From assembly GCA_032164245.1 (NCBI GenBank), contig JAVMKO010000020.1, forward strand, positions 7,715,206 through 7,779,205: a DNA stretch of 64,000 nt, given 5' to 3'. Source of the stretch: Sternotherus odoratus (lineage: Eukaryota > Chordata > Testudines > Kinosternidae). The position numbers and the translations under genes are program-made. The notes under the pieces are model-generated. The model saw only the letters and a program-made list of their open reading frames with translations, did no database searches and was not told the DNA's origin. Of the stretch, positions 40,571 through 51,910 are shown in pieces; position 1 is the first letter of the stretch; every line of letters starts with the position of its first letter.

Positions 40571-40682
40571 CCATCAGCTAGGGTAACCAGATGTCTCGAT
40601 TTTATAGGGACAGTCCCGATTTGTGGGTCTTTTTCTTATATCCAACTTTTTACACTTGCTGTCTGGTCAACCTACCATCAGT
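40571..40682. mobile_element. short hAT element, copy 3 (inverted), with 8-bp duplication
   Basis: The element (40,579-40,674, 96 bp) starts TAGGGTAACCAGATGTCTCG and ends GTCTGGTCAACCTA. The flanks CCATCAGC (40,571-40,578) and CCATCAGT (40,675-40,682) match at 7 of 8 positions. Orientation is opposite to copies 1 and 2, and the middle has an internal deletion. Confidence 0.88.
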
Positions 40683-41024
40683 AGGTTTTCATGGCCAGAT
40701 TTTCGTGGCCTTTCCTTGGAGTTTAGCCTCCATGGTACTCAAAGTGAGGGCAGTCCAGAGTTGTGGGAGGTGGATAGGAACTCTTGTGGGCTAATTCCTC
40801 TGCTAAATGCTGCAGTGAATAGAACATTCTACAGTCATTGGATATTTTCTGGTAATATTTGCGGTGTCTCTCCGTAGGGGTGGAATTCATCCCATGCCAA
40901 GTACCAATGCATAATTTATGCACTTTGGAAGTCCCTTTTAAGCCTCACTTTCTGGGTTTAATTGGGATTTTAGTGGTTGCACAGACTTGTACTTTTCTTC
41001 TGCGCAGGTATCAATTTTACCCCA
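40683..41024. other. low-copy DNA
   Basis: No gene is supported. Open frames here run across the hAT element and are chance. Confidence 0.4.
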
Positions 41025-41180
41025 TGGCCAGCTATCCAAAAGAGCTCAGTTACCACTTAAGCACTAGGTTTACAAAAGTCTTTAGGACCCGGCAGATCCC
41101 CTCTTGGACCCTATGCCAGATTTTCAAAAGAGCTCAGGCTCTAAAATGCACCCGACACGCCGAGCTCTTTAAATCTGCAA
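41025..41180. repeat. CAAAAGAGCTCAG repeat pair
   Basis: ATCCAAAAGAGCTCAGTTAC (41,033) and TTTTCAAAAGAGCTCAGGCT (41,123) are direct repeats, and CGCCGAGCTCTTTAAATC is the inverse. These are words of the dispersed palindromic repeat. Confidence 0.55.
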
Positions 41181-41859
41181 TGAAAATAAATGTGCAATCA
41201 AGAGCTCCTGGAATGTCGTGAAATATAATGCATGTTGCTTGCTGTTTAGGGAACTCTTGTTGATTTGCTATGGCTGATGTCAGCTGTAGGTTTGCCATGG
41301 TACTTCATAAAGTTCCCTTTTATTTAAAAATGTTTTTTTATTTAATTTATCTGAGTCTCAACAGGCCAAAGTTAATTTTACAATCAATTGTTCTTCAGAA
41401 TTGCGGAATTCACAGCATCACCATAAGGATTTGAGTTGTGTCTGAATTAATCTAGAAGCTACCTACTCAATTTGTACTCTCATAACCCCCCATGTATCTT
41501 TCCTCTATGCTCTCACTCTCCAAGGAGTAAGGAATATTTGAAAAGGGGAATTAGGAGAGTTGGACCCAGGTCAAAAGAAGCCTTGATTTCCTCATTTACA
41601 CTTAAGGCATTTTCTTTTTGTAAAACAAATAACCTGAGTAAACATGCCGAGAGAGATTAAAACCTCATTCAAAAGTGTAAACAGAATTTTAACAAAACAA
41701 AAGCAAAAATCCCCCCACACTTGCCTGAATTGAATAATAAATAATAATAATAAATTCACTAAACACCACTAGTGGTAGTTAAAAGTCCTGTTAAAGTGAA
41801 TGTTCTATTCAGACGGGAAGCGGAGCCTCTGTTATCTAAGTCTCAGGATGGAGATTTCT
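41181..41859. other. low-copy AT-rich DNA
   Basis: An (AAT)n run near 41,733-41,753. No other feature. Confidence 0.45.
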
Positions 41860-42150
41860 CTTCAATAACTCGATAATGTTTTAATGAATAAATTAATAAC
41901 ATTATCTGGGAAATGAAGTCCATACATAAAGTTGACTCCTTGCATGTTTCCAAATATAATCAGAAAAGTTCTGCTATTTAATGGTCAGCAATGGCATATG
42001 CGCTCAGCAGAATTTTTCCTTGCCCACCTTCAAGTAGGTTTGAGTGCTGAAGTTATTCTCATGCACGCATAATAGACTTATTTAATCAAATAATGCAAAC
42101 TAAATTCATTAACAGCTGCGGATTAGGGGTGCTTATTTTGTTGATGCTAG
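41860..42150. promoter_or_regulatory. candidate conserved non-coding element
   Basis: Repeat-free DNA with TTTAATGAATAAATTAATAA, TTTAATCAAATAATGCAAAC, TAAATTCATTAACAGCTGCG and GATGCTAGCTGGATTG. No open frame. The call is on texture only. Confidence 0.22.
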
Positions 42151-42269
42151 CTGGATTGTTACATCTATTGGTTTAAAGACAAGGAACCAAAACAAGTCTA
42201 TGTTTTTAAGCACTGACATCATGACTAAAACCTTTATTTAAAGACAGGTAAAGATGGGGAATATTACTC

Positions 42270-42345
42270 ATATTATAGGCCCGTTCTGCTGTGTGCTGTG
42301 CAAACCTATACAGACAATCCCTGCCCCCTAAAAGCTTGCCATGTA
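42270..42345. repeat. SINE-tail type repeat fragment
   Basis: GCTGTGTGCTGTGCAAACCT and CAGACAATCCCTGCCCCCTA, then AAAAGCTTGCC, match the repeat at 16.7, 17.5 and 31.1 kb. Confidence 0.6.
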
Positions 42346-42939
42346 AATACAGTTGTGTCTGGACTTTTTCTTCCTTGGGCTCATCGACTGTTTGCTCCAA
42401 CCCTCCTCGTCTCTCACAGCCCCTGCACCTCATCTTCATTTCACTTCTGTCCCCTCTTATGTTCTTCTCCCCTGCCCTATCCTCCTGGCCCCTCCTTTTC
42501 AATGTACCCTCCTCCCTCTTCTCGTCTTTCCCTTTAGCTTATTTTCGCTGAACTAAACCCTCTTAAAAATGTTTACAAATGTGGAACTAGTATGCCATTT
42601 GCTGCCGGATCTGTATCCTTCACTCAAGATCCTGTGCTTGCAGTGAAATACTTGCTTGATCTAATAGGACTTTCGAGACCAAATTCAAGGAGGATAGTGC
42701 AGTATGCTGTGGTATCAATTACTTATTAGTACAGCCAGGGCTTTTCTAGATGCAGGAGATCTGCAGTGGGGTAACTACATGGATACAGCTGCAAAGAAAC
42801 AAAGCAAAACAGAACACCCAGTATAGATAGGGCCTAAGTCAGTGCAAGATAAAGTGTCCCTACTTCACACTTTAAATTTGTCTGTTCCTGGTTGCAACAC
42901 CTCAGAGCCCTTGGCACATAGTAGTGGTAGTCATATTTA
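42346..42939. other. low-copy DNA
   Basis: 42,400-42,540 is pyrimidine-rich (C+T) with overlapping open frames that have no domain. No gene is supported. Confidence 0.4.
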
Positions 42940-43320
42940 GGCCTGTTGTGCACTACAGAGTTAGGTCAACATAAGGCAACAGCTACACTAAAATGTAGCT
43001 CCAATTGATGTCACTCGCCCACTGCACCAAATTAGTAACTCCACCTCCACAAGACGTGTAGTGCTTTGGTAGATGTAATTAGGTCAACACAGTATCAGTG
43101 TAGACACCGCGTTGCTTACGTTGACTGTTGCTGCCTTTCAGAGGCTGTCCCACAATACCTCATGCTGACAGTTACATTGGTGCAAACGCTCCAGAGGAGG
43201 ACACGTGCCACCAACACAAGGAACATAGTGTGGACATGCAGAAGTGATTTAATTACTGTAGTGGCTGTATGTGGATGCAACTTAGGTTGACTTAATTTTG
43301 TAGTATAGACTTGCCCTTAG
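42940..43320. mobile_element. MITE with ACTACAGAGTTAGGTCAACA inverted ends
   Basis: The left end GCCTGTTGTGCACTACAGAG followed by TTAGGTCAACATAAGG is inverted at the right end (reverse complement GGGCAAGTCTATACTACAAA, then ATTAAGTCAACC). The inverted repeats are about 35 bp and imperfect. The interior contains AGTGTAGACACCGCGTTGC and CCAGAGGAGGACACGTG. No coding capacity. Its end is related to the GTCTAYACTAC ends of the 0.3 kb family. Confidence 0.75.
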
Positions 43321-43599
43321 CATTGTAATGGGCTGCTACCACCTCTAAGGTTGACATTTCCTTAGTGGTTTTAGGCCCACATCCAAGATGTTATGAGATG
43401 CCCTGTCAGGCTGACAGATGAGTGTCTCTGTCCCCCTCAAAAGAGAGTCACCAACCACCACCACTATCCTGCATTTCCTTGTCTCTCTTAAATGGAGCAT
43501 TTATTCAAACACCAGTTTGAAGCGCTTTTAACTTAACCCATAGCAAGGTTTCACCCACCTCATAACAATACCTTGCTGAACTGGAGCTTAAATCAATAG
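43321..43599. other. low-copy DNA
   Basis: No feature could be supported. Confidence 0.4.
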
Positions 43600-43778
43600 T
43601 TCTGAAAGCACTTCACACAGGTAGTAAATGTTGTTATTTTATAGAGCAACCACTGAGGCACAGGGTGGCTAAGGGATTTTGCCCCAAGTTGCACAGATCA
43701 TCAGGGCTAGGGCTGGAAATCAAACCCAATCGAATGATTCCTCGTCCACTGCCTTGTCCTCTTGATCACACTTCCCAG
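43600..43778 (-). mobile_element. tRNA-derived SINE, antisense
   Basis: TCTGAAAGCACTTCACACAG, CAACCACTGAGGCACAGGG, TTGCACAGATCATCAGGGCT and GCTGGAAATCAAACCCAATC, then CACTGCCTTGTCCTCTTGAT. This is tail, body and head in reverse order, near full length. Confidence 0.75.
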
Positions 43779-45199
43779 CTCCCTTAAATTATGCCAACCT
43801 GCCCTCATGCTGACGCAAATCTCCATTTCTAACTGCCATCTCCTATATGACATGACATACAGGTCTCCAGAAGAATAATCATATTTCTAGTCCAGAGCAT
43901 TCAAGCTTGCATTTTACTCCTTCAAATGAACCCAGTGTGGAAGGACATTCAGAATATTTCTCTTTCCAGGCATAGAGAAGTGCACTTGCCTAATCATATT
44001 ATCCAAGCATAGTCAAATTCCTGACCAGAGGGTGTCTATTTATAAATAAAAGACATTTTCTAGCCTCCAGTGGTGTAAATTAATGTAAATGCTATTGTTA
44101 TGCATATGCCTTATAGTGATGACTGCAGTATATTCTGAATGTTCTCTTTGTGCATGTGCGAGAGATGGTTCTAATCATGCCAATGACAGAATTAGATTGC
44201 TAGCCTTTCAGAATCTGCCTTTGAAAAGTGTCCTCTAGAGATTCTTAAGAGCATTGTTACGTTCTGCTGAAAGGCCATGGTCCTTAACATGTGGTTCAGG
44301 AGTTTTGTATGGATCTAAAGCTGCCATATCAGAGTTGATTAGCAAGTATTTTGAGGGGGGTCTGATCTCACCACGGGAATTGGGATCTGCCCGTATCTAA
44401 CTAGCAGGACAAATCCAAATGATTTTGGTGTGTCCATTCAAAATAATAGCCTCATGATAAAACTGTTAGGGCAAAGGTCCAAAGTCCTGTCTGTATGTCA
44501 GGTCACTCAGAAAGGAGGTGCAGAAACAGCTGAACATCACATTCCTTTTTCCTGAAATGCCTGGTTAGAAGGCTTTGTCCCTGATGGTTGGGCTAATGTA
44601 GCCAGCTGCCAGTGGCCCCAGGCGGCTGTTACTATAGCCAGGGTTTGTTGAGTCACAGAATTATGTTAACTTAGACTTTCTCTCCTTTTCTATGCTAGAA
44701 GACAAAGTAACTCAACAGTCACTGTGTCTTACAAGTCCATCACCGTTCTGGTCTGCAGAGGACGTGTGTTGTTACAACCCCCGAGTCTGGCTTTCTAAAG
44801 CAAGCTGTAGCAGCTCATGATGTTAGCACTGTAGGTTTCCTGTTCCATCCCTGCTCTGTCAGCCAAGACAGCTGCCATTATACCCAAATTTTGGAGTGGA
44901 GGTTCATAGGTGCGCAAGTTCTCTCTTGGGACTTTGTGCATGTGTGTGCCTGCATCTTTGCAGTGATTGGCCTTCAAAAGAATCAACTGCAGTGGAGTTT
45001 CTCTAGACTGAGTGGATGTGAAAGAAAAATATGGCCTGGTATTATAAGCAGATAGGTGATATAGCCTCTATTCCAGCTTCTTCCTCTGACTTAACAGTGA
45101 CTATTCTGTGTATGAAGTGGTATCTGCGGACGCCTTAGGAACAAGTTGCTTTAGTTGCCTATCTCTAAAATAAAACATTCTTTTATCAGCATTTTGTAT
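43779..45199. other. low-copy DNA
   Basis: No gene, RNA or confident repeat could be supported. Confidence 0.45.
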
Positions 45200-46250
45200 T
45201 GTAGAAAAGAGCAGCAGAAGGGGCAGGGGAAGAAGGGTCTCCCAATGTGAGCTGGTCCTTTATGAGACTTGTTGCAGGCGTAGCCTCACTTCCCAGGGGA
45301 AAAGAATGAGTAGAGAGGAGTGGGGGTGAGTCCCATGATGGGACCATGTGACTGAGAACGTGGCCTGCTGGGAGATAGGTTATTTTTAGTTTTTAAGCAA
45401 GGGAGTGTCATTTACAGGAGCTAGTGAGAAAGGGTGAAGTTCAGAGGGAGAGACTACTAGAAAGAGGGCAGGTGATATTCTCCAGAACTACTGGATGAAA
45501 GATCTGGGAGAGGAAGGCCTTGCAGCAAACAGGAGCCTGCTAGGTGAGAAGTCCTTGCTGGGAGTACTGCAAAGGATTGTGATTCTGGAAGGAGAGTTAT
45601 CAGGAAGGGGAAGCTGGTCTGGAAAGACTTTTGAGTCAAGAGCTATATGAATGATGAAAGTACTAAGCAAGCCAGGGAAAGAGACCTGGAAGGTCTCTGA
45701 GTGTTAGTTTTTGCTAACAAACCACATGAAGAAGGTCAGCAGTATGGTGAAAGCACCAGTTGGTGGTGACTGGTTTGATGTGAGATGGAAGATGAACTGA
45801 GGCAGCAGATAAGGTTTGGTGCTGGAGTCCAGTTCATTGCTTCTACTGAAGACAAAGGAGCAGAAGTTGGGATGAGTATTATGGAAGCAGAATCAAGCTG
45901 CATGTAGTCTTTGAAAAGCCAGTGGAGTTTGAAATGGTGCGACACATCAAGATAATGGCTTCCATATTCCAAATGCAGCCCTCAGATGCAGTTCAATAAC
46001 TTAAAACTGATCTGTTGTACTGGCATCTATTGTTTATCCAGAAATTCTTTTGGATTTTACCTAAACATACAACTGATGGTAGTTCACAACCATTCTTCAG
46101 ACACTGTCAGCTTGCACACTTTGGAATTGTATTAGCAGTGGTCTTGGTAGGATCTCTCTTTAAAACTGCCATTACTTCCCTGTTGGTGGGGGGGGGGGAG
46201 GGTGCTCTAGATTTGTGATACCTAACAAGCACAACCACTATTTGTTTGAT
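45200..46250. other. purine-rich segment of unknown nature
   Basis: 45,200-45,960 is unusually rich in A and G on the plus strand (GAGAGACTACTAGAAAGAGG, GGGAGAGGAAGGCCTTGCAG). A long reading with a single stop runs at about 45,890-46,218. No protein family, LTR or repeat is recognised. A run of 11 G sits at 46,188-46,198. It could be an old retroelement or a processed sequence. Confidence 0.3.
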
Positions 46251-47208
46251 TGCATTAGGCAACATGCCAGAGCCTCAGAAATGCAGAGAAGTCGTTTTGT
46301 TGAGCAGCTGAAATAACACTGCTGGAGTCAACAAGCTAACTTGCCCTCTCTAGTAAGAATTGTCCCCCTCTCCCTTGTTCTGATTAAAAATCAAACTTTT
46401 CCTGTGAGGATGAGGGAATGACTGGGTGGGGGAATCCAAAGATCTCCAATATTACAGCAAGCAGTAAAACAGGCTAAAGTCCCGATCCTAAAAATGAGTT
46501 CCATGCTGATGCTAAGGCAATTTTGCAAATTCTGATGATAACGTTTTTCTTTCTGTTTCTTAATATCTGAGCTCCTTTTGTCATGTGGATGAGAAACCAA
46601 GTTTTCAGGTTTAAATAACATGTTTCTAGCCTTCATAGTTGACAGGAGAAGCTTGAAAATATGTCTTAAGTGTACCCCTCTAGGCTTAAAAGTCAGAAGA
46701 CAAAAATAAGACCCGATATATTGAATATTTCATCATTTGTATGCAAACCTCATGATTTTCAAATGCTTCAAACTGGCTTCAAATTGGAGGTCTATCTGAA
46801 TGGAATTCATTGCAGGCTTACATAGATAAGGGGGAGTGAGACATGGTAGCACCAACCACTTTGGGGAAGCAATTCTATGTCCTAGGTCTTAATAAGCTAG
46901 TAAAGAGATGTTGTAATTCATACCTGGATGCATCAGATCCTGTAGAGAGAAACCTTAGAAAATATTTGGAGAAAGGCAAATCTGTCAGTTGTAATATAAG
47001 GTTATATGAAAAAGCAGGTGACAAGTGAAGACAGGAACTATGCTAGAAAAGATGATGGCAAGGAACTGGGAGAGCCAGACTACCATACATAACTTAGCAT
47101 AGAAGTATGGGACGCACCACTTTGCATTGGAACTCTGCAACCTTATAGCAGCTGGTAGTGGAAAAATCTGCAAGGTCTGGCAAACTGACTTTAAACTTTG
47201 TTTTGCAG
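46251..47208. other. low-copy DNA
   Basis: No feature could be supported apart from the splice acceptor noted for the next entry. Confidence 0.4.
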
Positions 47209-47268
47209 CTCCTCCTTGCAGAGAACTTGTCATCCAGAGAGGAAGTGGAAATGCTACTCCTAGATCAG
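47209..47268 (+). CDS. candidate 60-bp internal exon of an unidentified gene
   Basis: A branch-point-like CTGAC lies about 23 bases before a pyrimidine-rich acceptor (ACTTTGTTTTGCAG). It is followed by 60 bp open in frame 1, and by a donor CAG/GTAGGA. The frame encodes 20 residues, LLLAENLSSREEVEMLLLDQ, which would form an amphipathic acidic helix. A second frame is also open. No repeat family was recognised over it. I do not recognise the protein. Random acceptor-donor pairs are common in 64 kb, so this remains a weak call. Confidence 0.25.
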
Positions 47269-47430
47269 GTAGGACTGCTCTGATGCAGAAAGAGGGGGGG
47301 AAACGGTGGGACACTTATTCCATTATAAACTCCCAGAGTTTAAATCCTTGGAAGCGAGTGAAACTTGACATTCCTGATCTAAAAATAAGTGTGCTTTGCA
47401 ACAGGGAGGAGAAATCCTTTGCTTTAGGTT

Positions 47431-47482
47431 TTCAGCACCTAACATGTTCAGCACCTAACAAGTTTTCAGCACCTAACATGTT
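47431..47482. repeat. three tandem TTCAGCACCTAACA units
   Basis: TTCAGCACCTAACATG, TTCAGCACCTAACAAG and TTCAGCACCTAACATG follow each other with 0-4 bp spacing. A local duplication of a dispersed-repeat word. Confidence 0.85.
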
Positions 47483-47504
47483 GAGATCTCTCTTGAAAAT
47501 CTAG

Positions 47505-47592
47505 CCATATGAGGTCTGATCTCATTCCTGCTGAAGTCAATAGGGAAACTCCAACTTCATTGACTTCAGTGAAGCCTTATTGAGGCTTCTCT
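47505..47592. repeat. dispersed palindrome copy
   Basis: TGATCTCATTCCTGCTGAAG, TCAATAGGGAAACTCC and CATTGACTTCAGTGAAGCC. Same GAAGTCAATRGG words as the other palindromes. Confidence 0.6.
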
Positions 47593-48364
47593 ACAGGAGT
47601 TTGAAAAATCTGGTTGAACATGTATATACATTTCTGTACGTTAAGATGAGGCTCCAGTGTGAGGACAAATATTTCTTGCATAAAATATTTACCATTCTCT
47701 GTACTAAATATTTCAGAACAATCATGCATTTCTATCCATCACTTTAATTGACACAGGCACCTTCAGGTCTTTTTTGTTTTTAATAATTAAATCTTTCCAT
47801 CTTCATAAAGGATGGGGGGCGGTGGGACAAAACATGTAATTTTTGTTTTGCGGTGTTCCGTCCTTTGGCAATTGCTTCTCCTTGGAGTTTCTCTTTGCCT
47901 TATGGCCCAAAGTGAAAATTCCAGTGACTACTTTCCAGAAGTTGACAGTTCTCGCAAAACTTTTATCCTCCAGCAGTCTATTTCCTAATAGTAATTCATA
48001 CTTCGAACCAATAAGACAAGAACTCTCTTCCTTTAACATTAAACTTAGATCTTCACATGGTGATGGAACACAATGTTCTGTGACAAGAGCAGTAACTTTT
48101 AGAGCCACATGCAAGGAATTGGTAAAGAATCAGATCCATGATTCGCATAGTGCTGGAAGTTCTGTAAGGCCTTTATAAGGCTGTCATTCCACAGCTGGAT
48201 CTATGAACATGGAGGCCTGGAGACTTCATTGGGGTCTCTGCTAGTCGATCTAATTGCAGCATCAGAGGCTTGGTGTGTAATTTATTAGTCAAGATGAGGG
48301 CAAGTCCATTACTGATCCAGGCTACAAATCTATTGCTTGTTTGCCTGCGTTTTTGTGGCAAGGT
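47593..48364. other. low-copy DNA
   Basis: No feature could be supported. The overlapping frames of 103 and 111 codons at 47,803-48,178 on opposite strands show no domain. Confidence 0.45.
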
Positions 48365-48440
48365 CTATATTTGTGTCATGTGTTTATACAGCACTGAGCA
48401 CAACAGGACCTTCTGCAATACAAATAATAAATGTATGTGA
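48365..48440 (+). repeat. SINE-tail type repeat, sense
   Basis: TTTATACAGCACTGAGCACA, ACAGGACCTTCTGCAATACA and AATAATAAATG. The sense form of the tail found reversed at 6.7 kb. Confidence 0.6.
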
Positions 48441-49292
48441 AGGCATAGAAGCTACCTAGTCCCAGTGAACAGGAGTTTCCCCTCAGTTCAGCTTTCCCCC
48501 TCCATTTGGACCTATGCTCAGGGGAAAGCCTACCGAGTGATGGCTTTAATATTGGTGAGATATTAAGCTTCTATATATGGGCCAATTGGTCTGGGTTGGA
48601 ATTCAAGCAGGGGAGTTATTTTTCTGCTCATGTTAACCTATTTTGCTTTCTCATTATGAGTATCTTCCCTGGAGGAAAATACTGTGCCACCTTTAATTGT
48701 GTTTATCTTTTCATCACCTCGAATAGCTTAAACCAAAGCCCAAGGTTTGCAGAAGTCTGATTTTCACTCCAGATCAGAACCGTAGTTCTTTCCTCGTTGG
48801 TTTCGTAATGTATTTGGCTACGAATCCTGTTCTCAATAAACCTGAATTAATGAACCTAAAGTTTGGGTTCAGAATCAGACCAGAATGTTTTAGCCAGAAC
48901 CCCTCTGTCAGCAAAGGGGTCCTAAAATAACTTTGAAGGTCTGTGAGATGTTAAAAGAAGGTTCTGCTTTGTGAGGAGCAATAATTATTGGTCCACATAC
49001 ACATCAGGAGTGCCATGCTGTAAATGGTTACTGGGTAGTAGATACTTCACCAAAAGAGGAATAAGGAGAGAATTCAAAGAATATTTTTTTAATGGTATAA
49101 TTGGAAGACAGGCTAAAATAATGGGGGGAAAAAGGAACCACTTCTACATTTCAAGCAGCTCTGTTTAGAACCCTGTGTTTATTACTCAAACAACTTTTCA
49201 CTTTCTGGCTTATTTTTCAGGTACATTTGGTACCTTGTCATTTAAACTCCAAATTAAGCTAATTTAAGTCAACACAGTTCAGTCTACATCTC
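48441..49292. other. low-copy DNA
   Basis: No feature could be supported. Confidence 0.45.
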
Positions 49293-49395
49293 ATGCAAAG
49301 GGCCCAGTCTTGAACGTCTTACTCAGGCAAAAGCCTCAGTAGAGTCAATCAGAGTCTTGCCTGAGCAAAGACTTCAGGACGTTACTCTTGTACTG
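49293..49395. repeat. dispersed palindrome copy
   Basis: ACTCAGGCAAAAGCCTCAGT pairs with the later AGTCTTGCCTGAGC around TAGAGTCAATCAG. The outer parts (GTCTTGAACGTCTTACTC and ACTTCAGGACGTTACTC) are also related. Confidence 0.65.
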
Positions 49396-49588
49396 CTCCC
49401 CTCACAGTGGTATCTGAATGCTTGGGCACATGGGATGAATTCCTGACCCGGTGGTAGCCAATGGTTTTACCATTGACTTTTGTTGTCATCATGGATGAAA
49501 TCCTGGCCTAACTGAAGTACCAAACTGGTTCATGTTGAAAAATGCACTTATTATCCCTGTTGATTCCTGTGTCACCAATATCCTACAA

Positions 49589-49660
49589 CCCCCCCCCCCC
49601 CCCCAAAAAAAAAAAACCCCTCCAAAAAAAAATAAAACAAAAAAATAAAAACCATCATCC
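49589..49660. repeat. 16 C followed by 12 A and A-rich tract
   Basis: A C run at 49,589-49,604 runs directly into A at 49,605-49,616, then C and A-rich low complexity to about 49,660. Confidence 0.9.
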
Positions 49661-50242
49661 ACAAAAATAAACAAACACACATATTAGCTTTGGGAAGCTG
49701 GGAAACAAACCTGTTCTCTGCTGGATCCCAAAATGCTTCTCTTTCCTTATCAGGCCTGCAATGATAGTGCAGTGAGATGCTTAATAATGCTGCCATGAAG
49801 GTGAAGATTACACATTTATTTTGGAAAATAATCTTGCTGTTAATTATAGCACTTGACTTTTGTCCTTCCCTTGCCTGGATTCTTGGGGAGGTTGGTTCGC
49901 TCAGCTCGTAAAATACTGCTCCAGTTAGTCTAAAGGTCAAAAGACTCTTGTGTTATGATTTGTAATTGCTGATAATATTGAGTACAATAATTGCAGCATC
50001 ATTTTAGGTTATTTAACTCATTGCTTTAGCTTTCCTATTAGCATTGCAAATTGTATTCTATTGTGTGTCTACAAGTGCCTCTTTCCTGTTCTATTGATAG
50101 GGAGAGACATAAACCAAGAGTCAAGACTCAAACTCTTCTCAAATTATTCTGATTTAGAGCCAAACTTTCTCAGAAATTTGAGGCTCAGGTTCGTTACTAT
50201 GAAGTAGTGTCTGCCTCCATTGTATGGATTGGGAAATGTTCT
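49661..50242. other. low-copy DNA
   Basis: No feature could be supported. The open frames here are created by the low-complexity tract. Confidence 0.45.
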
Positions 50243-50261
50243 CCCCCCCCCCCCCCCCCCC
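50243..50261. repeat. poly-C tract (19 C)
   Basis: An uninterrupted run of 19 C, the same length as at 8,224. Confidence 0.9.
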
Positions 50262-51544
50262 AGCCGAACACTGAAACAAGTGAATTTCAGCATGAGGCAA
50301 CTGCAATAGCCTTCTAAACTACTTCCCATTTTGGTGTCTTGGCAGAATTTGAATCCAGGTCTCGAATGCTAAAATCCAAACCAAGCTAAAATCCAAAACA
50401 AGGTTCTCTTTCATTGCTGCTAATCAGAGAACCACAAAATTTAGAGCTGGATCTCAAAATGCTTGAAAGTTCAGGGGTGTTTGAATCTGATTTTTTTTCT
50501 TTTTCTATCCATCTATGTATCTTATGGTTTTGTATTACCAAACATCACTGAGCATACCTGAGCATCTTTGACATAAAATCAATGGCAGTAGAGCGGTCCC
50601 TAATGAGCTTGACCAGTCTTTGGTTCTGGAGTTACAGAAAGCTCTGCTTGGGGAGAGTTTTTTGTAACTGCTAAGGTGTGCCCAGTACGGGTTGTACACT
50701 GGCCCTTATGTTATCTTGCCTCCTTACATATATAGTCAATGGTAGACTTATTTAAACAGGAGGCATTTATTAAAGGAAAGAATTACAACTGCAGATATGC
50801 TTCTACCCATCTTGACTTGTAGCATTCTCTCTGTTGTTTACCAGGCACCATCTCCAATTTGGAGCTCTCTTTAAAAGCACACATTGATATCTAGTGGCTG
50901 AATAACATACTCCAAGTAAGTGTACATTATACTACTATGTACAAGCAGGATAACCAAGGAGCTCTTCACATGGGCTCTAACTTTCTCCTCTCCTCGGCCA
51001 AGTCCATCATGCAGTTGTAAAGGGAGAATTTTTCCATTTATCTGCATATGTATTCACTTTTTTCTCCCTCCTGTGGATGACTGTACAAAATGCTTCAAAA
51101 GGATTCTTTCAATTCTAGTGTTCTCAGTTCTTATTTTGTACTCATCAACAGTAATCCAGCCTACAGAGAATGAAACCTAAACTGAATGTATGGAATATCT
51201 TTTTTAAAAAATGTGCAATAAGAAATTACTTTTCATGCAAACAAGTCTCTCTGCTTCAAAGATGAGCTATTCACAAAGCAAAATTGTTGTTCTAGTCTGT
51301 GAATGCGACGTGACCATCATAAAATGAATTACGTGTTTCTTAGAAAAATAAGCCCTATGGTTTCCAATGAGATACATTTAAGATTGCTCTGTTGTCATCT
51401 TATATATCATTACATAGTTTTACCTCATACATATTACCTGCACATTTTTTTTATCTAACATTTGTTACAAGTGGGAGGAGAGGGAAGAATGACAAGGGCA
51501 AAACAGTTGAGGATTGAAAGGGCTCACAAAAAGAAAACTAAAAG
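50262..51544. other. low-copy AT-rich DNA
   Basis: Near 50,338-50,410 TTGGCAGAATTTGAATCCAG, then GGTCTCGAATGCTAAAATCC, resembles an antisense SINE head. No gene is supported. Confidence 0.4.
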
Positions 51545-51910
51545 GAATCAAATCTCCAAGTAACAAATAAAGATCCCAAACTGGAATTTTCATTCTATAG
51601 GAGATTTTAAAGTTTATTTGCATTCCAAATAGAAATGAAAAGCTAAAATGTTGTAATTTCCTGCGGAATGAAAAATTCTTGGGAGAAAAAACTCTTCAAC
51701 TTTATGCCATGAAATCATTTCATTTCAGTAACTTTGAATCATTTGGTTTTGACTTTTTGTTTACCTTATACTATAAATATAACATACTAACTTCAATATT
51801 TTAATAGGTCTCCATGAAATATTTCAAAATGAAACATTTTAACTTTTCCTGTTGGAAATATTATCAAAATCGACCTATGAAATGCTTCAGGTTTGACAAA
51901 ACTGCACTAT
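51545..51910. repeat. GAAATGAAA/AACATTTTAAC transposon-arm repeat
   Basis: ATGAAAAGCTAAAATGTTGT, AAATCATTTCATTTCAGTAA and AATATTTCAAAATGAAACAT belong to the same AT-rich family as the arms at 14.4 and 35.1 kb. Ends not determined. Confidence 0.4.

Noticed and set aside
40859..41221. 120-codon plus-strand open frame
   Set aside because: It overlaps the CAAAAGAGCTCAG palindromic repeat and has no domain or start context.
45480..45540. Second exon candidate ending at GCTAG/GTGAGAAG
   Set aside because: The acceptor upstream is weak and the sequence lies in the purine-rich segment. The donor match alone is not enough.
45665..45860. Small GTPase (ARF/ARL-like) pseudogene suggested by the short reading VLVFANKP
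   Set aside because: Only a few residues match. The flanking P-loop and other switch motifs are absent in all frames.
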